Origin: Gammaproteobacteria bacterium
Lineage (GTDB): Bacteria; Pseudomonadota; Gammaproteobacteria; Pseudomonadales; UBA5518
Assembly: GCA_016705365.1 (NCBI GenBank)
Contig: JADIYI010000008.1
Location: 2,236,667 to 2,300,666, forward strand
Reading direction: 5' to 3'
Length of the DNA: 64,000 nt
Part shown: in pieces, positions 45,638-54,871 of the stretch
Layout of the letters: each line of letters starts with the position of its first letter
How positions within the stretch are numbered: position 1 is the stretch's first letter
Notes under the pieces: generated by a model
What the model was told of the DNA's origin: nothing
Database searches by the model: none
What the model saw: the letters and a program-made list of their open reading frames with translations, nothing else
Program-made: the position numbers and the translations under genes

Positions 45638-46918
45638 ATGAATTATCAGGAGGAACTGCAGAGGATGGACCTGTTCGATTTCGCGCCCGGGCGCGAGGGC
45701 TATTATGGCGATTACGGCGGTGCGTTTGTGCCCGAGATCCTGCATTCGACGATCGAGGAATTGCGCGAGGGCTTTCGTGCCTGCAAGAACGATCCCGCGT
45801 TCTGGCAGGAATATCGCGCGCTGCTCGCGGATTACTCGGGACGCCCGACCCCGGTCACCTTCCTGGCCAATCTCTCGCAACAGCTCGGTGGCGCGCGCAT
45901 CTATGTGAAGCGCGAGGACCTCAACCATACCGGTTCGCACAAGATCAACAATGTGCTCGGCCAGGGCTTGCTGTGCAAGCGGCTCGGCAAGACCCGCGTG
46001 ATTGCCGAAACCGGCGCCGGCCAGCATGGCTTCGCGACCGCCACGATGGCGGCCAAATTCGGCTTCAGATGCCGTATCTATATGGGCGCGGTCGATATCG
46101 CGCGCCAGCGTCCGAACGTTTTCTGGATGGAAAATCTTGGCGCCGAGGTGGTGTCTGTCGAAGATGGCCAGCGCACCCTGAAGGATGCGATCAATGAGGC
46201 GATGCGCGACTGGGCCACCAATATGGGCGATACCCACTACGTGCTGGGCACCGCGTGCGGCCCGCATCCGTTTCCGGAGATGGTGAGCTATTTCCAGTCG
46301 ATCATCGGGCTCGAGGCGCGCGAGCAGATGCTGGCGGTGGCGGGCAAGCTGCCCGATCGGGTGTATGCCTGCGTGGGCGGCGGTTCGAACGCGATCGGGG
46401 TGTTCCAGGGTTTTCTCGACGACGAGGGCGTGGAACTGGTGGGTTGCGAAGCCGGAGGCTACGGCCCGGGCCAGGGAACGCATGCGGCGCGACTCGCCTA
46501 CCACGATGCCTCGGTCGGGGTGGCGCAGGGTTTCAAGACCTATTTCCTGCAGAACGAGCAGGGCAACATGCTCGAGACGCACTCGGTGGCGGCCGGCCTC
46601 GACTACATCGGCGTGAACCCGATCCTGGTGTGGCTGTGGGAGCGCGGCAAGGTGCGCTTCGAGGCGGCCACCGATGCCGAGGTGGCGGACACGCTGCGCC
46701 TGGTGATGCGCACCGAGGGTTTGATCCCGGCGCTGGAAAGCACCCATGCTTTCGTGCGCGCGGTGGCCGAAGCGCCATCGATGCGCCGCGACGAGGTGAT
46801 CCTGATCAACCAGTCGGGACGTGGTGACAAGGATATTTTCACGGTGGCGGATGCGCTCGCCGACGCGAAATGGAAGCACTTCATCGAAAGCAAGGCGGCG
46901 CAATATGCAGCTGAATGA
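45638..46918 (+). CDS. trpB: Tryptophan synthase beta chain
   Basis: 426 residues. The PLP lysine is in HTGSHKINN (near 93), the catalytic Glu in AETGAGQHGFATA, and the phosphate loop is GGGSNAIG. It condenses indole with serine. It departs from canonical TrpB in GLDYIGVNP (normally GVGP) and in CEAGGYGPGQGTHAARL. The ATG at 45638 has a poor ribosome site. It overlaps trpA by 14 bp. No trpC, trpF, trpD or trpE is nearby. Confidence 0.92.
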   Translation: MNYQEELQRMDLFDFAPGREGYYGDYGGAFVPEILHSTIEELREGFRACKNDPAFWQEYRALLADYSGRPTPVTFLANLSQQLGGARIYVKREDLNHTGSHKINNVLGQGLLCKRLGKTRVIAETGAGQHGFATATMAAKFGFRCRIYMGAVDIARQRPNVFWMENLGAEVVSVEDGQRTLKDAINEAMRDWATNMGDTHYVLGTACGPHPFPEMVSYFQSIIGLEAREQMLAVAGKLPDRVYACVGGGSNAIGVFQGFLDDEGVELVGCEAGGYGPGQGTHAARLAYHDASVGVAQGFKTYFLQNEQGNMLETHSVAAGLDYIGVNPILVWLWERGKVRFEAATDAEVADTLRLVMRTEGLIPALESTHAFVRAVAEAPSMRRDEVILINQSGRGDKDIFTVADALADAKWKHFIESKAAQYAAE

Positions 46919-47678
46919 CTACATCGCCGAACGGCGCCGGCAAAAAAAGCTGCTGGTCATGACCCACGTGGTGTGCGGCTACCCGAGTTTCGAGGACAAC
47001 TGGCGTGAACTCGAGATCATGGCCAGCTACGGCGTGGACCTCGTCGAACTGCAGTTTCCGTTTTCCGAGCCCTCGGCCGACGGGCCGCTGTTCGTGAAGG
47101 CCAACCAGGAATCGCTGGCACACGGCACCTCGGTGGAGCAGTGCTTTGCCTTCATGGCACGGGTTGCGGCGCACTTTCCGTTCCGCGTGCTGATGATGGG
47201 TTACTACAACACCGCCTTCAAACTCGGCCACGCCGCGTTTGTCGACAAGCTCGCCGGTGCCGGCGGCGTTGGATTCATCCTGCCCGATCTGCCGCTCGAG
47301 GAAGCCACGGAACTCTTTGCACTGGCCACGGCAAAAGACCTCGCGCCGATCATCCTGATGACGCCGACCAGTTCCGCGGCGCGTCTGCGCACGCTCGCCG
47401 CCGCGGCCCGGGGATTTGTCTATGCCGTCGCACGCAAGGGGGTGACCGGCACCGCCACCCGCATGAACGACGAGGTGGGCGTGTTCCTCGAGCGCTGTCG
47501 CGCGAACACCCGTCTGCCGCTGGCGGTCGGTTTTGGCGTCAGTACCCGCGAGGACATGGACTTCATCGCCGCGCATGCGGATATCGCGATCATCGGAACG
47601 GCGGCCCTGCGTGCCTGGGAAGCGAATCGCGGGCAGGGTTTGAAGGATTTCTTCGCGGGGCTGGGCATGACGGCGTGA
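46905..47678 (+). CDS. trpA: Tryptophan synthase alpha chain (divergent)
   Basis: A 257-residue TIM barrel. It cleaves indole-3-glycerol phosphate. The catalytic Glu and Asp are retained in VELQFPFSEPSADGPLFVKA, where canonical proteins read GxPFSDPxADGP. GFVYAVARKGVTGTATR differs from the usual GFVYxVSRxGVTG. VGFGVSTREDM binds phosphate. Overlap with trpB indicates coupled synthesis of an alpha-beta complex. The divergence suggests a separate lineage of trpBA or altered substrate. Confidence 0.88.
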   Translation: MQLNDYIAERRRQKKLLVMTHVVCGYPSFEDNWRELEIMASYGVDLVELQFPFSEPSADGPLFVKANQESLAHGTSVEQCFAFMARVAAHFPFRVLMMGYYNTAFKLGHAAFVDKLAGAGGVGFILPDLPLEEATELFALATAKDLAPIILMTPTSSAARLRTLAAAARGFVYAVARKGVTGTATRMNDEVGVFLERCRANTRLPLAVGFGVSTREDMDFIAAHADIAIIGTAALRAWEANRGQGLKDFFAGLGMTA

Positions 47679-47688
47679 GGACGGATTC

Positions 47689-48720
47689 GTGAATCGGATG
47701 CAGATCGAGCTGCTGATCATCCAGGCGCCGATGGCGGGTGTCCAGGGCAGCGCGCTGGCGGTGGCCGTGTCCAATGCCGGCGGCCTGGGTTCGCTGCCCT
47801 GCGCGATGCTCTCGCACGAGGCCTTGCGTGCGGAGCTGCGCGCCATCAGGGCGCACACCGACAAGCCCTTCAATGTGAATTTCTTTTGTCATGCCGCGCC
47901 GCGCCCCGATGCCCTGCGCGAGGCCGCGTGGCGCGCCGAGCTGGCACCGTATTACGGGGAGTTCGGAATCGATCCGGCGAGCATTGTCGAGGGGCCGGGC
48001 CGGGCACCGTTCAGCCATGACACCGCCGATGTGCTGGAGGAATTCAAACCGCCGGTGCTGAGCTTTCATTTCGGCCTGCCGGCGCCCGACCTGGTGGCGC
48101 GCGCCAGGGCTATGGGCGCGAAAATACTGGCTACGGCCACCACGGTGGCAGAAGCACGCTGGCTGGAGGCGCATGGCGCGGATGCCATCATCGCCCAGGG
48201 GCTGGAGGCGGGTGGGCATCGCGGCAACTTTCTGTCCCCGGACCTCAACACGCAAATGGGAAGTTTCGCGCTGCTGCCGCAGATCGTCGCGGCCGTGAGC
48301 TGCCCGGTGATCGCGGCCGGTGGCATCGCGGATGCGCGTGGCGTGGCGGCCGCGATGGCGCTCGGTGCCTGCGCGGTGCAGATCGGCACCGCCTATCTCC
48401 TGTGTCCGGAGGCGACGACCAGCACGGTGCATCGCGCCGCGCTCGAGAGCGATGCGGCGTGCACCACCGCGCTCACCAACCGGTTCACCGGCCGCCCGGC
48501 GCGCGCAATCGTGAACCGGGTGTTGCGCGAGCTCGGACCGATCGGAGCCGCAATGCCGCCGTTTCCGCTGGCCGTTGGCGCCATCGCAGCGCTGCGCGCG
48601 AAGGCCGAGGCGCGCGGCTGCGGTGACTTCTCGCCGCTGTGGGCGGGGCAGAACGTCAGCGGTTGCAGGGAAGTCCCGGCAGCGGCACTGACGCGTGAAT
48701 TCGCGGCCGGTATTGCCTGA
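47689..48720 (+). CDS. Nitronate monooxygenase (NMO/2-nitropropane dioxygenase)
   Basis: A 343-residue FMN TIM barrel, full length. Family motifs are IIQAPMAGVQGSALAVAVSN, FNVNFFCH, the catalytic-His loop GLEAGGHRGNF and AAGGIADARGVAAAMALGA. It oxidises alkyl nitronates such as propionate 3-nitronate. The GTG at 47689 is preceded by GAGG; an ATG three codons later is possible. It starts 10 bp after trpA and probably shares its transcript. Confidence 0.88.
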   Translation: MNRMQIELLIIQAPMAGVQGSALAVAVSNAGGLGSLPCAMLSHEALRAELRAIRAHTDKPFNVNFFCHAAPRPDALREAAWRAELAPYYGEFGIDPASIVEGPGRAPFSHDTADVLEEFKPPVLSFHFGLPAPDLVARARAMGAKILATATTVAEARWLEAHGADAIIAQGLEAGGHRGNFLSPDLNTQMGSFALLPQIVAAVSCPVIAAGGIADARGVAAAMALGACAVQIGTAYLLCPEATTSTVHRAALESDAACTTALTNRFTGRPARAIVNRVLRELGPIGAAMPPFPLAVGAIAALRAKAEARGCGDFSPLWAGQNVSGCREVPAAALTREFAAGIA

Positions 48721-48856
48721 TGCGCCCGCAACGGATTCTCCGCGCTGCCTGATCTCGAGATTGGCGTTCTTGCCGGGCGTCGATCGTCGCGGTCCGGGCC
48801 GGGACCAGCGGCGACAGGAGCGCAAGGACCGCCACAAGACGAAGCACGGAATTCAT
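48656..48856 (-). CDS. Small ORF with signal peptide, coupled to the MscS-like gene
   Basis: The ATG overlaps the MscS-like stop (ATGA). The first 23 residues MNSVLRLVAVLALLSPLVPA form a good signal peptide, but the remainder is Arg-rich and runs antisense into the end of the NMO gene. It is probably the 5' stub of a lost exported protein. Confidence 0.25.
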   Translation of the reverse strand: MNSVLRLVAVLALLSPLVPARTATIDARQERQSRDQAARRIRCGRIRQYRPRIHASVPLPGLPCNR

Positions 48857-49413
48857 GGCTGCCGACCACCCTTGCGTGCGCCATCAACGGGTCGGATCAA
48901 CACACTGCTCATCATCACGCTGTTGGGGACCAGGATCTCTTCCATCTCGGAATCGCGCAGTGTTGTGTAGCCGAGAGATATCTGGTGTACGGTAGCCGTC
49001 ACCAGGCCTTTTGGCGTATTCATCTTGACACGGTCGCCGACCTTGACCGGCCGGTAGAGCACCAGCGAGAGGCCGGAGACCAGATTGCCCAGCGTATTCT
49101 GCGCGGCGAGCCCGAGTACCACGGAAACAACGCTCACACCCGCGAGCAGCGCGGTACCCAGTGCCCTCAGACCGGGAACGAGATGGGCATACAGCACGAA
49201 GGCGATCAGATACGCGAAAACCTGCCCGAGCGCGCTGGCGAAATGCACGCCGGTCACATCCGACAGATGTGATTCCACATGCCGCGTGGCACGTCTGAGC
49301 GTGCGGACAATCATCGTCGCAGCGAGCAGGAAGATGATGCCGAGCAGAACCGCACCGGTCAGGGTGTCGGGATCGAACATGTCATGTCGCAGCGTAACGA
49401 GCAGCTGATTCAT
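48853..49413 (-). CDS. Small MscS-like mechanosensitive channel
   Basis: A 186-residue protein with about three membrane helices. The pore helix region reads ALLAGVSVVSVVLGLAAQNT then LGNLVSGLSLVLYRPVKVGD, the MscS signature with the gating beta-domain following. LVPNSVMMSSVLIRP ends the beta domain. It lacks the large C-terminal cage of E. coli MscS (286 residues), so it is a minimal form. Likely the distal gene of the cls/TVP38 group. Confidence 0.85.
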   Translation of the reverse strand: MNQLLVTLRHDMFDPDTLTGAVLLGIIFLLAATMIVRTLRRATRHVESHLSDVTGVHFASALGQVFAYLIAFVLYAHLVPGLRALGTALLAGVSVVSVVLGLAAQNTLGNLVSGLSLVLYRPVKVGDRVKMNTPKGLVTATVHQISLGYTTLRDSEMEEILVPNSVMMSSVLIRPVDGARKGGRQP

Positions 49414-49444
49414 CGGGTTTCGGTTTGCCAATGTGTGTGTGGAT

Positions 49445-50872
49445 TCAGAGTAGCGGGCCCAGCAGTCGCAGCGTATTTCCGAGCGCTCGGCGGATGATCG
49501 GCCGTTTGCTCCACCGATCGGCATCGATCAGCACCGACTTGCCCAGATAGCCCTGTTGCAGTTCGTTGATCCTCGATGTGAACTCCGTACTGTACACCAG
49601 CAGGGAAATCTCGAAGTTCAGCCAGAAGCTGCGCATGTCGAAATTGACCGATCCGAATATGCTCATGGTGTCATCGATCAGCATGCTCTTGGTGTGCAGC
49701 AAGCCACCTTCGAACAATGCGATGCGAACGCCCGCCGCGAGCAGTTCATCATAATTTGCCTCGCTGGCATGGCGCACCAGAAACGAGTCATTGCGTGCGG
49801 GTACGATCAAAGTGACCCGCACGCCGCCCTGGGCTGCCGAAATCAGCGCGCTCAGAACGGATTCGTCGGGGACAAAGTAGGGAGTCGTGAGCGTCAGGGT
49901 ATGCCGCGCCGAGTAGATTGCGGTGAGCAGCAGGCGGTGGATTGCCTCCGGCCGGGGCGCGGGCCCCGAAGGAACCGCCTGGACCAGGACATCGCCGTGC
50001 AGCGGTGCCGGCATCGCTGAAGGCGCGGCAAAGGCATCGCCTGATTCGGCGGACCAGTCCATTTCAAAAATCTGGCTCAGCCACAGGACCGCCGGCCCCT
50101 CGATCCGCGCAACGGCGTCAACCCATTGTCCGACGCCTGAATCCAGCTTGAAAAACCGGGGATCGACCAGGTTCTGGCTACCCACATAGGCGACCCGGTC
50201 GTCGATCAGCGCGATCTTGCGATGATAGCGAAGATCCGCACGGCGGCCGAGAGACGGTGTCAGTGCGGCAGCCACTTCTATGCCTGCGCGCACGAGGTCC
50301 GCACAGCGCCGGCTTCCGAGAAACGGTTTGCTGCCAATGGCGTCGAGCAACACCTTGCACTGCACACCGCGGCTGCGGGCCTGCAACAGCGCCTGATGCA
50401 CGCGCTCGACCTCGCCTGCGTCATGCCAGATATAGAACGCAAGCCTGCAGTGTCGTGTGGCGCTGTCGATTTCCCTGACCAGTGCGTCGAACACCGAGAG
50501 GTGGTCTTCGAGCAACTGCAAGCGGTTACCGTGAAGCGCGGGTGCTCCGAGAACACGCAGCGCTTGCGGGTAAACGCCAAGTCCGGGCGTGCCACTGGGC
50601 GGGGAACTCGCCTGGATCAGTGCCGCCAGACCGGGTTGGGCATCGCGCCGCGCCTTGGCTTGGCGGGCGAACCACAGCCGGTCGAGATGTTTGCCGCCAA
50701 AGAGCATGTATGCGGCAGCACCCGCAAACGGTACCGAACACAACAACACCAGCCAGGCCAGCGAAACACCCACGGGCAGTCTGCGCGCAATCACCCTTGC
50801 GGACAGGGCGATCACGATCAGCCAGTGTGATAGCAGTACCGCGGTCGAAACCAGGTGCGGGTTTGCGGGCAT
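49445..50872 (-). CDS. cls: Cardiolipin synthase (phospholipase D family)
   Basis: 475 residues. Two N-terminal membrane helices (about 10-28 and 35-57) anchor it. Both HKD motifs are complete: His217/Lys219/Asp224 in HRKIALIDD and His393/Lys395/Asp400 in HTKSMLIDD. It joins phosphatidylglycerol units to cardiolipin in the inner membrane. The ATG at 50872 follows the TVP38 stop by one base. An alternative role as a generic phosphatidyltransferase is possible. Confidence 0.88.
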   Translation of the reverse strand: MPANPHLVSTAVLLSHWLIVIALSARVIARRLPVGVSLAWLVLLCSVPFAGAAAYMLFGGKHLDRLWFARQAKARRDAQPGLAALIQASSPPSGTPGLGVYPQALRVLGAPALHGNRLQLLEDHLSVFDALVREIDSATRHCRLAFYIWHDAGEVERVHQALLQARSRGVQCKVLLDAIGSKPFLGSRRCADLVRAGIEVAAALTPSLGRRADLRYHRKIALIDDRVAYVGSQNLVDPRFFKLDSGVGQWVDAVARIEGPAVLWLSQIFEMDWSAESGDAFAAPSAMPAPLHGDVLVQAVPSGPAPRPEAIHRLLLTAIYSARHTLTLTTPYFVPDESVLSALISAAQGGVRVTLIVPARNDSFLVRHASEANYDELLAAGVRIALFEGGLLHTKSMLIDDTMSIFGSVNFDMRSFWLNFEISLLVYSTEFTSRINELQQGYLGKSVLIDADRWSKRPIIRRALGNTLRLLGPLL

Positions 50873-50873
50873 T

Positions 50874-51659
50874 TCAGTGCTTTGTGGTCTCGCCGTCGGT
50901 CGGGGCGAGCGCGGCGGTGGCCTCTGCTGATGCCGCCTCGATTGCCCTGCGCGCGGTTCTGGCAATGAAGAACATCAGCACGATCGCCACACCCAGGCCG
51001 CCAAGCGTCAGCAGGTCATGATGAAGCCATGCACCCCCGGTTGTGCCGCTTGCCAGTGCCAGGTGCTTGCCTGCATAGCCCGCATAGACCTCGATGCACA
51101 GATAGGGCAGGGCGGCCACGCAAGCCATCATGAAGCGCACAAAACCCACGCCGGCGGCGCCGAGTACATAGCTCGTCATGGCGCGGTTGATAGGGGTCAG
51201 ACGGATGAGGATCTGTAGCCGAAACTCCTGGCCGAGCACCGCGTGCTGAATGGACTCGAGTGCCGGCCTGGATGCCAGGAACCGGTCAATTCGTGGCTTG
51301 AGCAGATGCCTCGATAGCGCATACTGGAGTGCCGATCCTGCAAGCGTTCCGACAAATACGGCACACAGGCCCGGGAGCAAGCCAAATACCGCGCCGGCGA
51401 CCAGCCCCAGCAGTACATCCGGCACGAACAGCGAGCACAGCACGGAATAAGACATTACGAACACGAGCGTGCCCCACGATCCCATGCCCGTGACCCATGC
51501 CTCCAGGGCACCGATGTGCCGATGCGCTTCCTCGCCGAGCAGGAAGATGGACACGAGCAGCAGCGTGCCGGCAGCGGCATACGGCAGCAGTTCCGCGCGC
51601 CGGGCATGCACCAGGTAGGCGTGGACTTCGCGCAGGCGCGCCATGGATGCGGTTATCAC
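50874..51659 (-). CDS. TVP38/TMEM64 (DedA-like) membrane protein
   Basis: 261 residues with about six hydrophobic segments. PDVLLGLVAGAVFGLLPGLC and GTLAGSALQYALSRHLL are TVP38/DedA core motifs, and IRLTPINRAMTSYVLGAAGV is the second re-entrant region. The family moves or flips lipids. The GTG at 51659 overlaps the stop of the small lipoprotein ORF (GTGA), favouring it over the ATG at 51644. Pairing with cardiolipin synthase suggests a lipid-handling operon. Confidence 0.86.
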   Translation of the reverse strand: MITASMARLREVHAYLVHARRAELLPYAAAGTLLLVSIFLLGEEAHRHIGALEAWVTGMGSWGTLVFVMSYSVLCSLFVPDVLLGLVAGAVFGLLPGLCAVFVGTLAGSALQYALSRHLLKPRIDRFLASRPALESIQHAVLGQEFRLQILIRLTPINRAMTSYVLGAAGVGFVRFMMACVAALPYLCIEVYAGYAGKHLALASGTTGGAWLHHDLLTLGGLGVAIVLMFFIARTARRAIEAASAEATAALAPTDGETTKH

Positions 51660-51784
51660 CGGGAAGGATCGCCCGCGGACAATTCATCGCCATTGAGATC
51701 GAGGTAGGCCTCGAGCCAGCCGAGACCTGCAAGCCTGTGATACCCGCAGGCTCCGAGGGACAGCGATGCCAGAACGAATATCAT
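51656..51784 (-). CDS. Small lipoprotein (42 residues), coupled to TVP38 gene
   Basis: The ATG at 51784 opens MIFVLASLSLGACGYHRLAG with a lipobox LGAC (Cys13), then GLGWLEAYLDLNGDELSAGD and a stop overlapping the TVP38 GTG. Upstream in frame are basic residues (ARKLSFT), and AGGAAG lies further upstream, so the real start may be an unusual codon before the ATG. The product would be an outer-membrane or inner-membrane lipoprotein. Unrecognised family. Confidence 0.45.
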   Translation of the reverse strand: MIFVLASLSLGACGYHRLAGLGWLEAYLDLNGDELSAGDPSR

Positions 51785-52083
51785 CGTGAACGAGAGTTTG
51801 CGCGCGATATGAAAGATCTTCCTTTCTCTTCATTTTTTGCGAGATCGCGCTGTCGTTTTTGAAAGCTGCAATTCGCTTTGGCCATTCGACGCCTCGGAAG
51901 CTCAGTGTTTGATCACGGCCGACAGGATACGGCATTTGGCCGCCTCCGTGCGATCTGCCCCGTGCGCGGAGCGGGCAGCGGCGGGCATGGAAAGCATAAA
52001 CCGCTCTTTCGGTCCGCGCGAGTCCGGGCTGATATCCGGCGGCAACTACCGCGCCTGGTACACATGGCGCCAGCGAATCCGCC
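51785..52083. other. Intergenic region between lipoprotein ORF and efflux operon
   Basis: Roughly 300 bases with no supported gene. It should carry the promoter of the lipoprotein-TVP38-cls group and the end of the efflux transcript; neither is obvious. Confidence 0.45.
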
Positions 52084-53634
52084 TCAATCGGCCACAGCGG
52101 GCGCGCCGCCACCAGCCGAGCGCCGTGCCAACCAGACAACAACGACCATCGCGATGCTCAGCCACGCCGAAATCCAGAACAGATCGATCGAAGACATCAG
52201 GTACGCCTGGTTCTCGAGTGTCCGTACGATCATTGCGTAGCTTTGCGGATCGGTGAAGCCGAATTGATGCAGCGTCTGCGTCGCATGTTGCAGCGTCGGG
52301 TCATAGGCGCTGGATGTCTCCGCCATCCTGCTCTGGTGCAGGGCGGCGCGGCGGTCCCACAAGGTGGTCGTGATGGACGCGGCAAAGCCGCCGGCCGTGA
52401 TGCGTGAGAAATTGGAAATACCCGACGCGGATGGAATGCGTTGCGGGGCGATGCTGTCGAGCGAGATCGTTACCAGTGAAACGAAGAATGAGGTCAACGC
52501 AATTCCCTGCACCAGCATCGGCAGCACAAAATCCCGGAACGACGCGGTGGCCGTGAGATTCGCGCGCATGAAATAGGACGCGGCGAATGCCACCAATGCG
52601 AGAGTCGCAAACCAGCGCGCGTCAGCGCGCGCCATGTACCGGGTCGCAAGCGGCGTCAGCAGTACCGCGATCACGCCACTTGGTGCGGCGACAAGTCCCG
52701 CCCAGGTTGCCGTATAGCCGAGTCGGGTCTGCAACCACAGCGGCAGGATCAGCACGTTGGCGAAGAAAACCGCGTATCCCAGGCAAAATGCCAGCGTTCC
52801 GAGCGCAAAGTTGCGATCGCGAAACAGCGACAGATCCACCACCGGATGGTCATCGGTCAGTTCCCAGATGATCCATGCGATGAAGATCACCGCGGCGGTC
52901 ACCGCAAACACGACGATGTGCGGCGATGCGAACCAGTCAACGTTCTTGCCGGTGTCCAGCACGATCTGCAGCGCAGCCACCCATACCACCAGAAGACACA
53001 AGCCCATGCGATCGATCGGCAGTTTGCGCGTCGGCGTTTCACGTTTCGCAAGTCCGCGCCAGCAAATCGTTGCTGCCAATATGCCGACCGGCACATTGAT
53101 CAGAAAGATCCAGCTCCAGTGATGGTTGTCGGATATGTAGCCACCGAGAATCGGACCGGCGATCGGCGCCACCAGTGTGGTGATCGACCATATGCCGAGT
53201 GCGGTCGTGCGTTTATCGGACGGGAAGATCGATATCAGCAGTGCCTGCGATCCCGGAATCAGGGGTCCCGATACCGCACCCTGGAGGACCCGGAACAGAA
53301 CCAGAACCGGAAGACTCCACGCGATGCCGCATAAAAACGACGCGAGCGTGAACAGGAGCATCGACGTGACGAAGGTGCGCACCGCGCCGTAGCGCTGCAT
53401 CAGCCACCCGGTCAGCGGCACCGCCACCCCATTGGAAACCGCAAACGAGGTGATGATCCAGGTGCCCTGGTCCGTGCTGGCACCGAGATTGCCGGCGATG
53501 GTTGGCAACGAAACGTTGGCGATGGTGGTGTCCAGTACCTGCATGAATGTGCCCAGCGCGAGCGCGATGGCGATGATGGCAAGCGGCGCACCCTGCAATG
53601 GCGCGGCGGCTTGTGCCACGTCCCTTTCGCTCAT
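52084..53634 (-). CDS. emrB: MFS multidrug transporter, DHA2 (EmrB/QacA) type
   Basis: 516 residues with about 14 membrane helices. LDTTIANVSLPTIAGNL and the WIITSFAVSNGVAVPLTGWL segment are the DHA2 motif D1 region; VLFRVLQGAVSGPLIPGSQ is motif C-like. It is a proton-driven drug exporter in the inner membrane. The ATG at 53634 is chosen by homology. It ends the operon marR-OMF-emrA-emrB. Confidence 0.92.
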   Translation of the reverse strand: MSERDVAQAAAPLQGAPLAIIAIALALGTFMQVLDTTIANVSLPTIAGNLGASTDQGTWIITSFAVSNGVAVPLTGWLMQRYGAVRTFVTSMLLFTLASFLCGIAWSLPVLVLFRVLQGAVSGPLIPGSQALLISIFPSDKRTTALGIWSITTLVAPIAGPILGGYISDNHHWSWIFLINVPVGILAATICWRGLAKRETPTRKLPIDRMGLCLLVVWVAALQIVLDTGKNVDWFASPHIVVFAVTAAVIFIAWIIWELTDDHPVVDLSLFRDRNFALGTLAFCLGYAVFFANVLILPLWLQTRLGYTATWAGLVAAPSGVIAVLLTPLATRYMARADARWFATLALVAFAASYFMRANLTATASFRDFVLPMLVQGIALTSFFVSLVTISLDSIAPQRIPSASGISNFSRITAGGFAASITTTLWDRRAALHQSRMAETSSAYDPTLQHATQTLHQFGFTDPQSYAMIVRTLENQAYLMSSIDLFWISAWLSIAMVVVVWLARRSAGGGAPAVAD

Positions 53635-53674
53635 GGCGGCGGGCTCGTCAAAAAAGGCGCATCGAAGGGAGCAG

Positions 53675-54871
53675 TCATGGAACGGGCGCATCCGCGTTGT
53701 TCTGCGCCAGGATGCGTGCCACGATGCGATCGGCCTGAAGCTTCGCATCACCGGTTTCGGCGCGCGTATCTGGCGCAAGCGGCTCCTCTGACATCAGCGG
53801 TCCGGTGGTGTCGCTGATGTCGATCATCACGCTGACCGAAAGGCCGACGCGCAACGGATGCTCGCGCAATTGCGCAGCATCGAGGGCCACGCGCACCGGT
53901 ACACGCTGCACGATCTTGATCCAGTTTCCGGATGCGTTCTGTGGTGGCAGCAGCGCGAACGCCGCGCCTGTTCCGGCGCCCAATCCCTGGACACGCCCGT
54001 GATAGCTCACCTTGGCGCCGTAGATATCCGCGGTGATCGTGGCGGGTTGGCCGACACGCACGTCTTCGAGCTGTCCTTCCTTGAAGTTCGCATCGACCCA
54101 CACATCCGCCAGCGGTACCACGGCCATCAGCGGTGTGCCCGGGGCAACGTGCTGACCGATCTGGACGTTTCGTTGCGCCACCACACCGTCAACCGGAGCG
54201 ACGAGCTGCATATGCGAGAGTGTGATCGCGGCGTCGTGCACTCTTGCGATCGCCGCCAGCACTTCGGGGTTGTCATTCACCGACGTGCCTGCGACAGCCG
54301 CCCGCGCCTGCTGCAACTCGCTGGCGCTGGCGCGCGACGATGCCTGTGCAGTCGTCACGGCGTCGCGCGCGTGATGGATCTCTTCTGCGGCAACCGCGCC
54401 GCCTTCGGCCGACGCCTGTCTGCGTCGGTAGTCTTCCTGTGCCTGCGCCAGCTGCACGCGCGCTGCGGCGATCTCCGCATCGAATTGGTCAACCCTGGCA
54501 AACTGTGCCCGCACGCCGCGCACGGTTCGCGCCAGATCGGCTTGCGCAGCCTGCATCGCAACCTGTGCCCGCGCCGGATCGAGTTCCACCAGCAGTTGCC
54601 CGCGCTGCACCGACTGGGTGTTGTCTGCGTGAACGGCGAGCACCGATGCCGCTTCGCGACTGGTTATCGCGATCACGTCGCCAGACACGTAGGCGTCATC
54701 GGTGCTCTCGTGGAATCGGCCGCTCAGGAACCAATAGAAGCTCCAGGCAACCACACCTGCAACAACGACGAGAGCCAGCAGGATCAACCCGCGTCGGCGC
54801 GACGAAGCCCGTCCATTATTGCCGGGGTTGCCGGGGGGACTATCTGGATGTGCCGAACCGGTTTTGCTCAT
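53675..54871 (-). CDS. emrA: Periplasmic membrane-fusion protein (EmrA/HlyD)
   Basis: 398 residues. One N-terminal helix (about 28-50) anchors it. Beta-barrel and lipoyl halves (ESTDDAYVSGDVIAITSREA and HMQLVAPVDGVVAQRNVQIG) flank a coiled-coil hairpin of about 100 residues. It bridges EmrB to the outer-membrane channel. The ATG overlaps the preceding stop (ATGA). Confidence 0.92.
   Translation of the reverse strand: MSKTGSAHPDSPPGNPGNNGRASSRRRGLILLALVVVAGVVAWSFYWFLSGRFHESTDDAYVSGDVIAITSREAASVLAVHADNTQSVQRGQLLVELDPARAQVAMQAAQADLARTVRGVRAQFARVDQFDAEIAAARVQLAQAQEDYRRRQASAEGGAVAAEEIHHARDAVTTAQASSRASASELQQARAAVAGTSVNDNPEVLAAIARVHDAAITLSHMQLVAPVDGVVAQRNVQIGQHVAPGTPLMAVVPLADVWVDANFKEGQLEDVRVGQPATITADIYGAKVSYHGRVQGLGAGTGAAFALLPPQNASGNWIKIVQRVPVRVALDAAQLREHPLRVGLSVSVMIDISDTTGPLMSEEPLAPDTRAETGDAKLQADRIVARILAQNNADAPVP

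Noticed and set aside
45095..46903. 602-codon minus frame opposite trpB
   Set aside because: TrpB on the plus strand is unmistakable; the antisense product is compositionally biased.
51696..51832. ATG-started frame MKRKEDLSYRAQTL upstream of TVP38
   Set aside because: It has a start codon but its sequence is shapeless, whereas the overlapping frame encodes a proper lipoprotein signal.
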